Below are positions 1 to 9,103 of a stretch of DNA of 12,315 nt, in pieces. The stretch comes from an uncultured Odoribacter sp. (GTDB lineage Bacteria > Bacteroidota > Bacteroidia > Bacteroidales > Marinifilaceae). How positions within the stretch are numbered: the first letter of the stretch is position 1; the number at the start of each line of letters is the position of its first letter. The notes beneath the pieces are model-generated. The model was given only the letters and a program-made list of their open reading frames with translations. It did no database searches and was not told the origin of the DNA. The stretch lies in contig CAJKZL010000048.1 of assembly GCA_905204385.1 (NCBI GenBank), positions 1 through 12,315 on the forward strand, in the 5' to 3' direction. The position numbers were made by a program, and so were the translations under genes.

Positions 1-606
1 ACCTTATATGGACAGAATACTCTCGAAATGTATCACAAAATGGTGCATGCCTTCGATATGCCGCATGGCGAATACGAAAAAGAATTCGAAAAACTACAAT
101 CCCTGGAAGACGAAAGCGATCAGGTAGAAGTCGAAATTGCCGACTACCTCACCAAAGTGTCGGAGTCGAAGCTCTCCACCGAAAACTCCCAGCGCGTACG
201 GGCAATGTTTAAGATCGTTTCTGAAATCGAAAGCGTCGCCGATTCGATATTGAACATCGCCAAAGCCATTTATCGCAGGAACGAGCAAAACATCACCTTC
301 CCCGAAGAACTGTCGAATAAGCTGAAGCATATGTTCTCCCTGGTAGACGAGTCGATAACGACGATGTGTACCAACCTGAACATGGAATATACTCAGGTCA
401 ACGCTAAAAAAGCATACGAATTGGAACAAGCGATCAACGATTACCGTACCATCCTCAAACAGGAGCATTTATTGGCGATTGAAGAAAAACGGTATGACTA
501 TTCCATGGGTATCATCTATTCCGATATGTTCTCCGAAAGTGAAAAAATCGGCGATTTCACCATTAACGTCACTCAAGCGATTAAAGAAATCGGCCACGAT
601 GAATAA
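1..606 (+). CDS. Na+/phosphate cotransporter, C-terminal PhoU-like part (partial)
   Basis: The frame is open from base 1 and ends at TAA 604-606, so this is the 3' end of a gene that begins outside the window. The 201 visible residues are helical and charged and are about 70% identical, with no gaps, to the last 201 residues of the next gene. The shared motifs include LTKVSESKLST, RAMFKIVSEIES, NDYRTILKQEHLLAIEEKR and NVTQAIKEIGH. In the Na/Pi cotransporter family (Na_Pi_cotrans followed by PhoU) this tail is a cytoplasmic PhoU-like helical bundle after the membrane domain, thought to sense or regulate phosphate uptake. The membrane part, with its QSSS motifs, must lie upstream. The next gene starts 68 bases downstream on the same strand, so the two are probably one transcript that arose by tandem duplication. 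No damage is visible in this copy's tail. Confidence 0.88.
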   Translation, partial: TLYGQNTLEMYHKMVHAFDMPHGEYEKEFEKLQSLEDESDQVEVEIADYLTKVSESKLSTENSQRVRAMFKIVSEIESVADSILNIAKAIYRRNEQNITFPEELSNKLKHMFSLVDESITTMCTNLNMEYTQVNAKKAYELEQAINDYRTILKQEHLLAIEEKRYDYSMGIIYSDMFSESEKIGDFTINVTQAIKEIGHDE

Positions 607-674
607 TCAGAAATTTCAAGCAGGCTCTTTAATGCAGGCCTGTCTTGTTAATCGGTGTCTCATTTAAATATGTT

Positions 675-2369
675 ATGGATTACGGCATTTTCGACATTCT
701 AAAGCTAATAGGTTCTCTCGGAGTCTTCCTCTATGGCATGAAGCTCATGAGCGAGGCCCTGCAAAAAGTTGCCGGAACCCGCATGCGGAGCATTCTGTCG
801 GCGATGACTTCCAACCGGGTAAAAGGAGTACTCACCGGGATTCTGATCACCGCCATCATTCAGAGCAGCTCGGCGACCACCGTCATGGTGGTAAGCTTTG
901 TGAATGCCGGCTTGCTCAGTCTGGTGGAGTCCATCGGCGTCATCATGGGGGCGAGCGTAGGGACCACGGTCACCGCCTGGTTGATCTCCATCCTCGGATT
1001 TAAAGTCAGCATGGCCGAAATCTCCCTCCCTTAGATCGGTCTGTGCTTACCTTTATTATTTTCTAAAAAAAGATACCGTAAAAGCTGGGGGGAATTGATC
1101 ATCGGATTCGGGCTTCTCTTTATCGGTCTTGAATTTCTGAAGGATTCCATGCCCGACCTGAATAAGAATCCGGAAATGTTCACTTTCCTGCAAGAATATG
1201 CCGACATGGGATATGCCTCCTATTTCCTGTTTATGCTGATCGGTACGGTCCTGACCATTTTACTTCAATCCTCCTCGGCCACCATGGCACTGACTCTCGT
1301 CATGTGCGCCAATGGCTGGATCAGCTACGACATCGCCGCTTCCATGATCCTCGGGGAAAATATAGGCACCACGGTCACCGCCAACCTGGCTGCAGTGGTT
1401 GCCAACACAACGGCTAAACGGGCGGCATTCGCACATTTCATGTTCAATGTATTCGGAGTGATCTGGGTATTGTCCATTTTCCCGGTATTCCTCGGGTGGG
1501 TGGAGAAACTGAGCATATTTGTGGGAATAGGTAACCCCGTCACGGACATCGACGCCGTACCTATGGCCTTGTCCCTATTCCACACCCTGTTCAATGTGAT
1601 CAATCTGCTTATCCTGATTTGGTTCACCAGATTACTGGCCCGCCTGGTCAGCAGGATCATCCCGGTTCGCGAAAACGATGAAAACGTCTTTACCTTAAAG
1701 CACATTAAAATCGGTTTGCTGTCCACACCGGATGCTTCCATATTCCAGGCCAAAGAAGAAATCACTCTCTACGGCAAAAACACCCGTGACATGTTTCTTA
1801 AAGTGGCCGGCACACTGGAGTTGCCGGCAAAAGAATTCGACAAGACATTCGATACGCTGGTGAAAATGGAAGACGAGAGCGACAATATAGAAGTGGAAAT
1901 AGCCCATTACCTGACCAAAGTGTCCGAATCCAAATTATCGACCCTAAATTCACAGCAAATCCGGGCTATGTTCAAAATCGTGTCTGAAATCGAAAGTATT
2001 GCCGACTCTTCTCTGAACGTAGCCAAGGCCGTCAACCGCAGAAATGAACAACATGTCGTTTTTCCGGAAGAATTGATTAAGAAACTCAAACATATGTTCA
2101 GCCTGATCGCAGATTGTCTCGACGTGATGTGCAGCAACCTGGCCCTGGAATACAAAGAGGTAAACGCCAAAAAAGCTTACGAGTTGGAAAGAGCCATCAA
2201 CGATTACCGCACCATCTTGAAACAGGAGCATTTATTGGCTATCGAAGAAAAACGATACGATTACCCTACAGGCATTCTTTACACCGATATGTTCTCGGAA
2301 TGCGAAAAAATCGGCGATTTTGCCATCAATGTAACACAAGCCATCAAAGAAATCGGGCATGAGGGATAA
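675..2369 (+). pseudogene. Na+/phosphate cotransporter with in-frame amber stop
   Basis: Read through one TAG at 1032-1034 (codon 120), this is a 564-codon Na/Pi cotransporter of normal architecture. The start is ATG 675, giving MDYGIFDILK; the frame also extends upstream to a TTG at 645, which is less likely. Residues 1-119 carry the first membrane repeat with QSSSATT (63-69) and GASVGTTVT. After the stop come IGLCLPLLF, a basic loop, and the second repeat with QSSSAT (198-203) and GENIGTTVT. A PhoU-like tail covers about 365-564. The two inverted QSSS repeats form the sodium and phosphate path in this family. Both sides of the stop are in one frame with no indel, so a single T-to-A change from TTG (Leu) would explain it. 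The open parts are 675-1034 and about 1095-2369. Translation could restart at ATG 1149, but the product would lack the first repeat. The upstream paralogue may cover the function. A sequencing error is possible. Confidence 0.85.
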
Positions 2370-2395
2370 ATTTGGGAAATCTTCCCAAATTTATC
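2365..2395. terminator. Perfect hairpin overlapping the cotransporter stop codon
   Basis: GATAAATTTGGGAA (2365-2378) pairs without mismatch with TTCCCAAATTTATC (2382-2395) around a 3-base loop. The left arm includes the TAA stop of the cotransporter gene. No T run follows, so it may act as a 3' mRNA-stabilising stem or a weak terminator rather than a classical intrinsic one. Confidence 0.6.
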
Positions 2396-2432
2396 AAGTA
2401 ACGATGTGGACCTACGGTCCAAAGTAACGATG
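2396..2432. repeat. 11-bp direct repeat around a small hairpin
   Basis: AAGTAACGATG occurs at 2396-2406 and again at 2422-2432. Between them TGGACC (2407-2412) and GGTCCA (2416-2421) form a 6-bp stem with loop TAC. The unit begins immediately after the 2365-2395 hairpin. Its role is unknown. With only two copies and a 15-base gap it is not a CRISPR array. Confidence 0.6.
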
Positions 2433-2547
2433 AACGGAACATAAAGCTTTCCGTAGACAAGCCCGAAGAGTCCTTAAACATTAACGCTCACCCCACATTT
2501 TACACATTATTTTCATTAGCATACCGGCATATTAGCACATTAATTAT

Positions 2548-2555
2548 TACTTTTG
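2548..2555 (+). promoter_or_regulatory. Probable -7 box of the glyS promoter
   Basis: TACTTTTG matches the Bacteroides -7 consensus TAnnTTTG and is followed by C, 26 bases before the glyS ATG. No TTTG-like -33 box is seen 19-21 bases upstream, so the call rests on the -7 box and its position. A short direct repeat, ATTAGCA at 2515-2521 and 2531-2537, lies where an upstream element would sit. Confidence 0.45.
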
Positions 2556-2581
2556 CACTTGAAATAACATTTTATAAGATT

Positions 2582-4135
2582 ATGGCACAGGAAGATGTAT
2601 TTAAAAAACTAGTAGCTCATTGCAAAGAATACGGATTCGTATTCCCATCCTCAGATATATACGACGGGCTGGGTGCCGTATATGATTATGGTCAGTATGG
2701 CGTCGAACTGAAAAACAATATCAAACGGTATTGGTGGGACTCCATGATCCGTTTACACGAAAACATCGTCGGCATAGACTCCGCCATCTTCATGCACCCC
2801 ACCATATGGAAAGCTTCCGGACACGTGGATGCTTTCAACGACCCTTTGATCGATAATAAGGACTCTAAAAAAAGATACCGCGCGGACGTTCTGATCGAGG
2901 ATCAGATTGCCAAATACGACGAAAAAATTGAAAAAGACGTCGAAAAAGCCCGTAAACGCTTCGGCGAAAAATTCGACGAAGCTTTATTCAGGCAAACCAA
3001 TCCGCAGATAGTCGAACACATCCGCAAAAGAGACGCCTTGCACGAGCGGATGAGCAAGGCCCTGAACGAAAACAATCTGGAAGAAGTACGGCAAATCATC
3101 CTGGACGAGAAGATCGTCTGCCCGATTTCCGGAACCGGTAACTGGACCGAGGTAAGGCAATTCAACCTTATGTTCGCCACAGAAATGGGATCTACGGCCG
3201 AAGGTGCCAGCAAAATTTATCTGCGTCCGGAAACTGCACAGGGAATTTTTGTAAACTTCCTGAACGTACAGAAAACCGGCCGTATGAAAATCCCGTTCGG
3301 TATCGCCCAAATCGGAAAAGCTTTCCGCAACGAAATCGTAGCCCGCCATTTTATCTTCCGCATGCGCGAATTCGAACAAATGGAAATGCAGTTCTTTGTT
3401 CGCCCCGGCTCCGAACTCGAATGGTTCCAGAAATGGAGAACCACCCGCATGAAATGGCACCAACTGCTAGGGTTCGGCGAAGAAAACTACCGTTTCCACG
3501 ACCACGAGAAACTGGCCCATTATGCGAATGCCGCTACCGACATCGAATATCGCTTCCCCTTCGGATTCAAGGAAGTCGAAGGCATACATTCCCGTACCGA
3601 CTTCGACTTATCGCAACATCAGAAATTCTCCGGTAAAAAGATACAGTACTTCGACACTGAGCTGAACGAATCATACGTACCATACGTCATTGAAACCTCC
3701 ATCGGCGTCGACCGGATGTTCCTGCAAATCATGTCGGCAGCCTACCAGGAAGAAGACCTGAGCAAGGAAGGCAAACAGGATTCCCGCGTGGTATTGCGCC
3801 TGCCTGCCGCTCTGGCACCGGTGAAAATGGCCATCATGCCTTTGGTAAAAAAAGACGGTCTTCCGGAGAAAGCCCGGGAAATCCTGGACTTGTTGAAATT
3901 CGACTTCAACTGCCAATACGATGAAAAGGATTCCATCGGCAAGCGTTACCGCCGCCAGGATGCTATCGGCACCCCCTATTGCATCACGATCGACCATCAA
4001 ACCCTGGAAGACAATGCCGTCACCATCCGTGACCGCGACACCATGCAACAGGAACGCGTCGCCATAGACCGCCTTTTCAGTATATTGAAAGAAAAATGCG
4101 ATATGCAAACACTGCTGAGAAAGATTACAGAATAA
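2582..4135 (+). CDS. glyS: Glycyl-tRNA synthetase (single-chain dimeric type)
   Basis: This class II aminoacyl-tRNA synthetase joins glycine to tRNA-Gly using ATP in the cytoplasm. The 517-residue product is the eukaryote-like alpha2 form, not the bacterial alpha2-beta2 GlyQ/GlyS form. Visible landmarks are the N-terminal catalytic block with GHVDAFNDPL (80-89), LRPETAQGIFVNF (214-226), motif 2 FRNEIVAR followed by FIFRMREFEQME (about 248-268), and motif 3 SIGVDRMFL (373-381). The C-terminal anticodon-binding domain is at about 410-505, with IGKRYRRQDAIGTPYC and a VTIRDRDT strand. A charged insertion at about 95-175 lies within the catalytic domain, as is usual for this type. ATG 2582 fits the family N-terminus and lies just downstream of a -7-like box. 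The reading frame is intact, unlike several neighbours. It appears to be a single-gene unit between hairpins. Confidence 0.96.
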   Translation: MAQEDVFKKLVAHCKEYGFVFPSSDIYDGLGAVYDYGQYGVELKNNIKRYWWDSMIRLHENIVGIDSAIFMHPTIWKASGHVDAFNDPLIDNKDSKKRYRADVLIEDQIAKYDEKIEKDVEKARKRFGEKFDEALFRQTNPQIVEHIRKRDALHERMSKALNENNLEEVRQIILDEKIVCPISGTGNWTEVRQFNLMFATEMGSTAEGASKIYLRPETAQGIFVNFLNVQKTGRMKIPFGIAQIGKAFRNEIVARHFIFRMREFEQMEMQFFVRPGSELEWFQKWRTTRMKWHQLLGFGEENYRFHDHEKLAHYANAATDIEYRFPFGFKEVEGIHSRTDFDLSQHQKFSGKKIQYFDTELNESYVPYVIETSIGVDRMFLQIMSAAYQEEDLSKEGKQDSRVVLRLPAALAPVKMAIMPLVKKDGLPEKAREILDLLKFDFNCQYDEKDSIGKRYRRQDAIGTPYCITIDHQTLEDNAVTIRDRDTMQQERVAIDRLFSILKEKCDMQTLLRKITE

Positions 4136-4152
4136 AAATCCCCCCACTTAAA

Positions 4153-4199
4153 AAATGATGTGTATCTTTGAGCATAATGCCCATTTATACACATCATTT
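4153..4199. terminator. Bidirectional hairpin downstream of glyS
   Basis: A perfect 13-bp stem is formed by AAATGATGTGTAT (4153-4165) and ATACACATCATTT (4187-4199), with a 21-base loop that itself contains GCATAATGC. Read rightwards it can end glyS transcription. Read leftwards the stem is followed by a longer T run (the complement of 4149-4155), so it should stop transcription coming from the right more strongly and shield glyS from antisense RNA. Confidence 0.6.
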
Positions 4200-4351
4200 A
4201 CTGGCTAGCCAAGAGTTTTACTGGATATCTATAAATAAGATACTATATTACCTATTTTTATAAAATTATTCCGGAGTTTTAGGATATTCTATCGATTTAT
4301 TGCTTTCTTATCAATTTTATGATAAATTTTATCAAGTAATAAATTCCAACA

Positions 4352-4404
4352 ATCAAGGGGACGGTTCCTTCGGTTGAATCAACCAAAGGAACCGTCCCCT
4401 TGAT
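4352..4404. repeat. 53-bp near-perfect palindrome (REP-like element)
   Basis: The arms 4352-4377 and 4379-4404 are 26 bp each around a single centre base (A 4378), with one mismatch (C 4371 against A 4385). The core is AAGGGGACGGTTCCTT. A 28-base half copy with two differences lies at 8966-8993. Intergenic position, a strong hairpin and repetition fit a REP or BIME-like element of the kind moved by RAYT (TnpA-REP) transposases. No such transposase is in the window, so the link is inference. Confidence 0.75.
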
Positions 4405-4445
4405 CGAGAACTTTTACCCCAAATTAAACGAACGATTATTTTGTG

Positions 4446-4453
4446 CAAATATA
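4446..4453 (-). promoter_or_regulatory. Leftward -7 box next to the left inverted repeat
   Basis: On the minus strand this reads TATATTTG followed by CA, an exact TAnnTTTG. Transcription would start at about 4439-4441, just inside the inverted repeat ending at 4438. The -33 region is weak: TTTC at 22 bases or TTTT at 18 bases upstream, inside an AT-rich imperfect hairpin (4463-4498). After inversion the start would lie about 230 bases before the lipoprotein ATG. Confidence 0.45.
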
Positions 4454-4689
4454 CAGATATTATTTATAAAAAAAAGAAAGATATACTTTTTTTATAAAAA
4501 TTCCTCCAAAACGAATCTCGGCCTACTCATCATCGATTTTTTCAATTTTTAATTATAAGCTTCATATTTATAATCTGTTATCTAAACGATATTTTTAAAA
4601 TAAAGTTATACATTTTTCCCTTATTTTCCACTTTTTCTATTTCTACCTCCTTCACTACCCGTCTGTTTTATACCTCGAATAATCCCTGG

Positions 4690-4721
4690 CAAACTTACAT
4701 CCAGGCACACCAAACAGCAAA
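4690..4721 (-). promoter_or_regulatory. Leftward consensus Bacteroides-type promoter
   Basis: On the minus strand TTTG (4721-4718) is followed by exactly 20 bases and then TAAGTTTG (4697-4690). Both boxes match TTTG and TAnnTTTG exactly, at a standard spacing. It lies inside the putative invertible segment and points away from the lipoprotein gene. No leftward coding sequence was found for it to serve. Confidence 0.5.
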
Positions 4722-5070
4722 CAACCGGAAAAAAGATGTTTGTTTTTTCTCATATTACTGAATCACTGACATTTAGACATATCCATTATTAGTAGGACAT
4801 TACTTATAATTAATTAGACATAAGCAATATATCGAATATATTAATCGTTCGTTTTTTTTCGACGCTTTTTATGTCACTTTAAACGATCGCAAAAGAATTA
4901 TAAAGTAAGAATTGTGGATTTAATAATTGCGTTATGAAAAACAAATTTTTACGTTATCCAACACCACCGGACTAATGTCTGCGGGAAAGAAGAAAAAACA
5001 ATCGAATAGAAACTTAGTAGTTACGGGAACGCGTGACTTGAATTTTAATTACTTATATAATTTTATGATT

Positions 5071-8000
5071 ATGAACAAAAAACGGAAATTTACAAGTATT
5101 GCACTTGCGGGTGCTTTATTTTGTGGAATTGCAGGGACAACTTTCGTCGGTTGTAAAGACTATGATGACGATATTGACCACGTGCAACAACAAATCGATG
5201 AACTAAAAGGCGGAAGTATAGCTTCTATGGATTCCCAGATCAAGGAATTGAAGCAAGGACAAACAGACCTGAAAGGTCTGATCACGAACATTCAGACGGA
5301 AATTGAAACCCTAAAGGCCGGTAAAGATGCATAAATAGCTGCAGATAATGCACTGGAAGCCAGGCTAAAAGAGGCGATTAAAAACGGAACGGACGGTTTG
5401 GTTAGCCAGGCTGATCTCAAAGCGACGATGGCGGAAGTGAATGCAATGAAAGAAAAATTCACGGAGTTGGACGACGCTTTTGCCCAAATGTTGGAAGAGT
5501 TTGAAAACGCATTCGGACCCATGGCTACAGCCACGAGCAGCATAGGCGACTTTGCCAACAGTTTGTCGAAAATCATCCAGGCATTGACCGACAGAGTAAG
5601 CGAAATAAATGCCAGAGTGATTGTTTGCGAAACAAGCATTTCCACGTTAAATAGCCAAATAACGGCCATAAACGACCAGATTACCGAAAACCAGAATAAT
5701 TTCGCCGATTTCTCTAAAGCTACCTTAGAAAAAATCCAAAATGTAAGCGACAATCTGGAGAAGGTAAAAGTCGCTATGCTCGATACCATTTATAGCGTCG
5801 AAGGGCGGCTGAACGAAAGCCTGCAAGCTTTGGATTCCAAAATCGACGGTGTTCAGAGTGAATTTGAAGGCATACTGGGCGACTATGTCAAAATCACCGT
5901 ATTCAAAGACCTCGAAACCCGTTTTGCCCGCCTGGAAGCCAAAATGGAAGTAGACTCGATTGCAATTGAAGAAAAAATCGAAAAACTCAACGACCTGGCT
6001 AAGGATTTCGTGACCAACGAAGCATTGAAGAGTGAATTGCAAGGAATCAAAGCCGATATCACAACCCTACAAAATAAAAAAGTGACATTGGCCGGCATGT
6101 TGACAGAAGCCGAAAACCAGAACGCATTCGATACTCGTGTCAACGACCTGATCAAGGCAGCATTGGAAGATATGGGTCCGGAAGGCGGAAAGATTGAAAA
6201 TCTGGAAGATCTGGTAGCACAAGTACAGGCAAATGCAGCTGCAGTGAGTACTTTGACCACAAAATACAATGATTTGACCGGTCGGGTAAGCGCCCTGGAA
6301 AATCGAATTCAAAGTATTGTATTTGCACCACAGCATGATGATGAAGCTGTTTATTTCTACACACTGAATCACAACGGATCCAAAATAGCAAATGCCAGCA
6401 GTTTCACTGCACGCTTCAAAGTGTACCCGTTATCTTATAACTTAAAAGACTCTGTAAATGCAGGTAAAGCTACCCTTGCCATCGACTATTATCAGACCCG
6501 TGCAGTCAATGCAGCGAAACTGGAATGTATCCAAGTCGAACCGGTCGCAAACGAACAAGGATTATGGGAAGTAACCATAAAAAAATCCGATGATTTAATC
6601 GGCGGATTCAAGGCTGCCCTTGCTGTTACTTATAACAAGGCTACTCTTTCTTCCGATTATTTCACCATCGACAATAAAGAGATCACACTTACAGATCTGG
6701 AAGAAGCTATTTTTACTGAAAAAGTAAAAGAGCAAAGCGTGAAATACAATAAGAAAAATCACGATCTCGGCCTGCCTCAAATGGTACTCGGATTTGAGGC
6801 ATCCTACCAAATGAGCGCCAACAAAGACTATGTGAGCTGCGACTCAAAAAATCGGCAGATTTCTCTTTCACTCGATCCCGACCAGGTTCAAAAAGATCAA
6901 GAAGAGATCGGCAAAAAATTTGTACTGAGCGTAACAGTTACTGTTGCAGGTGCCTCTTTTGATGAAACTATCGACGTGAAGGTGGCCAATGCAGATGAAA
7001 ATAATGGACTTAAACGTCTTGTTCTAGTCAGCACTACGAACCCCACTTCTTATTATCTCGAAAAAGTGAATCCTTCGCCCCAACCTAGCACCTATTATTA
7101 CGCAAAAAATGGTAATTTAATCTTCAAGTATAAAATCGATCCGGTAGATTACACTTTACCCGTAGCCGATCTTAAGTTCGATCTCTTGGAGGAAAATAAT
7201 ACTATGCCCGTAATAAAAGTCGTAAGTTCTAAACAAGGGGAAATTGTAGCCCGCATAGAAAATAATGGTTGGCAAAACAATAGAATTGCACTGAACTATG
7301 GGGATGTCTATTCGGATTATAAAGAAATCAATGAAGAAGCCATCAATGTCGACGATATTCTGATTATCAACCCTGATGCGAGCGAACTTCCGGCTTTAGT
7401 TCCTACCGGTGAAATAGGTATTCCCTATGACAGTAAGACAGAAATCGTATTGGTAGATCGTCAGTACAATGATGTGAATTTCAGCAGTGAGAAACTAGCA
7501 AAAACCAATTATCGAGTGAATGGCAACACAAAGAACCAAAAATTAAGCGAAGTAGGATTTGTAGAAGACATCACTTATGAATTTGTAGGCGATCATCATA
7601 TCGGCTTTGAATTAAGCACCGATAAAAAAGCGATTAAAGCCAAGGGAGACAATACTTCCAGCCTGATCGACCAGACTTGCACAGTAAGACCTGTACTGAA
7701 AGTGACTTCGGTAGATGGCACCACCACTTACACCAAGACCGGTGCATCTATGACCTTCAGATTAACGGCAAGCACCAGCTTGAAGGTACTTGCAGATTAC
7801 ACCTGGCCTAACGTGGTAACGGTCGACGCTGATCCGACTGAAATCATAGACTTAAGCGCTGTAAGCCAATGGAATGTCGACTATCTGAGACAAATTGCGG
7901 AGGCTCTCGGTAAGACTACGGCCGATTTAACTATTCAGCCGACCATCATCGGTATTAAACACAACGGTGCCGCTTTTGCCAATACCAACAATGAGATTGC

Positions 8001-8889
8001 GTCCACAGGAGTTCTTCCGGTGATTACAATCCAGAACACCCTGCAAAAAGGAGATTATATCATCGCCTATAAATACGAAACGACCGATGCTTTGAACAAT
8101 GTGAAAATAGCAACGGTGAATGTTAAGTTTACGATCGGTTATGAAACCTTCGATCCTCAGGAATTGACTTATGTTCCCGGATGGTGGTCTGAAAATAACA
8201 CCCGATTGACCTTTGCCGGTCAGGCAGTAAGCGGAGTATGGAATATGCTTCTGAAAATGGACGAAGTATTAAAATTAACCCCTGCCGCAACCGCTAAAGC
8301 TTGGTCCATCGAGTATAAGGAAGTAAATGGTAATAAGATTAATATCACCGGATCCAACCTGGAAATGAAAAATCCGGATAAAATTAAAACCGAAGGAAGT
8401 GCCAACATCACTTTCACCATTAAGAATTCCGGAGGAAACGTAATCTACACAAGCGCTCCTTTCGTGGTTACTTTTGTAGACCCGATCCAGAATGCTATTG
8501 CTGAACGGAAAGCAGTTCAAGGAGGTTATACCGGACCTAAGCATGCAGTATCGAACGCAGCAAACAATGCTTCCATCGAAATTCTGGAACATTTGACCTG
8601 GAAAGATGCTCGCCGCAATTCAGAAATGATCGACAATACCAACAAACAACTGGACGGAACTTCCGAAACCTTGTACGGCTTGGGTCTGACTGCAGAACTT
8701 TATTCCAATGCAGCATGTACCGTACCGTTTACAGATAATCGGGCTAGTCTGACAAATAACGGTAAATTTACCTGGACTCCCACACCCAGTGGAGCTGAAT
8801 TCACCAAAATCCAGTTGTATGTAAAACTAGTGATCACAACAACTTATGGAGACTATTCCTATGTTTATCCGATCGCTGTTGAAAAATAA
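5071..8889 (+). pseudogene. Giant coiled-coil surface lipoprotein with in-frame ochre stop
   Basis: Read through TAA 5332-5334 (codon 88), this is a 1272-codon lipoprotein gene. The N-terminus is a basic start, a hydrophobic segment, and a lipobox ending FVGC with Cys28. The following KDYDDDID is an acidic run like the lipoprotein export signals that send Bacteroidota lipoproteins to the outer cell surface. Residues about 35-412 are heptad-like coiled coil, then QSIVFAP leads into about 850 residues that look like repeated beta-sandwich domains. The start of this layout resembles the DUF4988 / PL29 lyase N-terminal family; no lyase domain was recognised. The stop falls in the coiled coil and the frame continues unbroken on both sides (5071-5334, and 5335-8889 with GTDGLVSQADLK). 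One substitution from CAA, GAA or AAA would explain it. ATG 5065 is an equal start choice. The 200-base leader has no clear rightward promoter. It also holds a 13-codon ORF (4934-4975) of doubtful meaning. Confidence 0.85.
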
Positions 8890-8930
8890 CAAGGAAAATT
8901 TCTAAGGAATTTTCAACAATTCACTAAGTT

Positions 8931-8963
8931 AAAGGGCTGTCTGCAAATGTAGACAGCCCTTTT
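8931..8963. terminator. Intrinsic terminator after the lipoprotein gene
   Basis: AAAGGGCTGTCT (8931-8942) pairs perfectly with AGACAGCCCTTT (8951-8962) around an 8-base loop, with T at 8963. The A-rich left edge and T-rich right edge suit termination in either direction. A weaker stem, GAAAATT/AATTTTC (8894-8914), precedes it. Confidence 0.8.
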
Positions 8964-8965
8964 AA

Positions 8966-8993
8966 CAATCAAAGGGACGGTTCCTTTGGTTGA
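8966..8993 (+). repeat. Half copy of the 4352-4404 palindrome
   Basis: These 28 bases match 4350-4377 at 26 positions, sharing GACGGTTCCTT and the flanking CAATCAA and GGTTGA. The opposite arm is missing. It begins 3 bases after the terminator. A solo arm beside a full palindrome elsewhere suggests a small mobile or repetitive unit. Confidence 0.7.
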
Positions 8994-9103
8994 CAAAAAT
9001 ATACATCACTATAAAAACGATAAGCTGCTTCCCAATGCCCGTTCTTCTATTCGGATGATGACTACCTCCTGCAATCGTGACTCCTCTTTAAAGAAAAAAC
9101 AGC

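Larger units (their letters stand above)
4426..4854. other. Putative invertible promoter segment
   Basis: The ends are an exact 13-bp inverted repeat: AAACGAACGATTA at 4426-4438 and TAATCGTTCGTTT at 4842-4854, enclosing 403 AT-rich bases with no convincing gene. The repeat contains CGTTCGT, which from memory resembles the core of inverted repeats acted on by the Bacteroides Mpi serine recombinase (not verified). Inside are two promoter-like sites, both reading leftwards, away from the surface lipoprotein gene that starts at 5071. No TAnnTTTG box is found on the rightward strand of the segment. Inversion would turn both promoters towards the lipoprotein gene. This is the known layout for phase-variable surface genes in Bacteroides, seen here in the apparent OFF state. 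No recombinase gene is in the window. Confidence 0.5.

Noticed and set aside
1325..2231. Long leftward frames opposite the cotransporter gene
   Set aside because: They lie opposite a clearly recognisable protein family, carry no family features, and arise from codon bias.
2396..2432. CRISPR array
   Set aside because: There are only two 11-base repeats with a 15-base gap, the gap is itself a hairpin, and no cas genes are present.
4934..4975. A 13-codon ORF (MKNKFLRYPTPPD) in the lipoprotein leader as a regulatory leader peptide
   Set aside because: There is no attenuator-like hairpin pair or codon bias to support it, and short ORFs are common in such leaders.
1032..5334. Stop-codon reassignment or suppression as the reason for both interrupted genes
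   Set aside because: The two internal stops differ (TAG and TAA), and TAA is the normal end of glyS and most other genes here, so a single reassigned codon cannot explain both.
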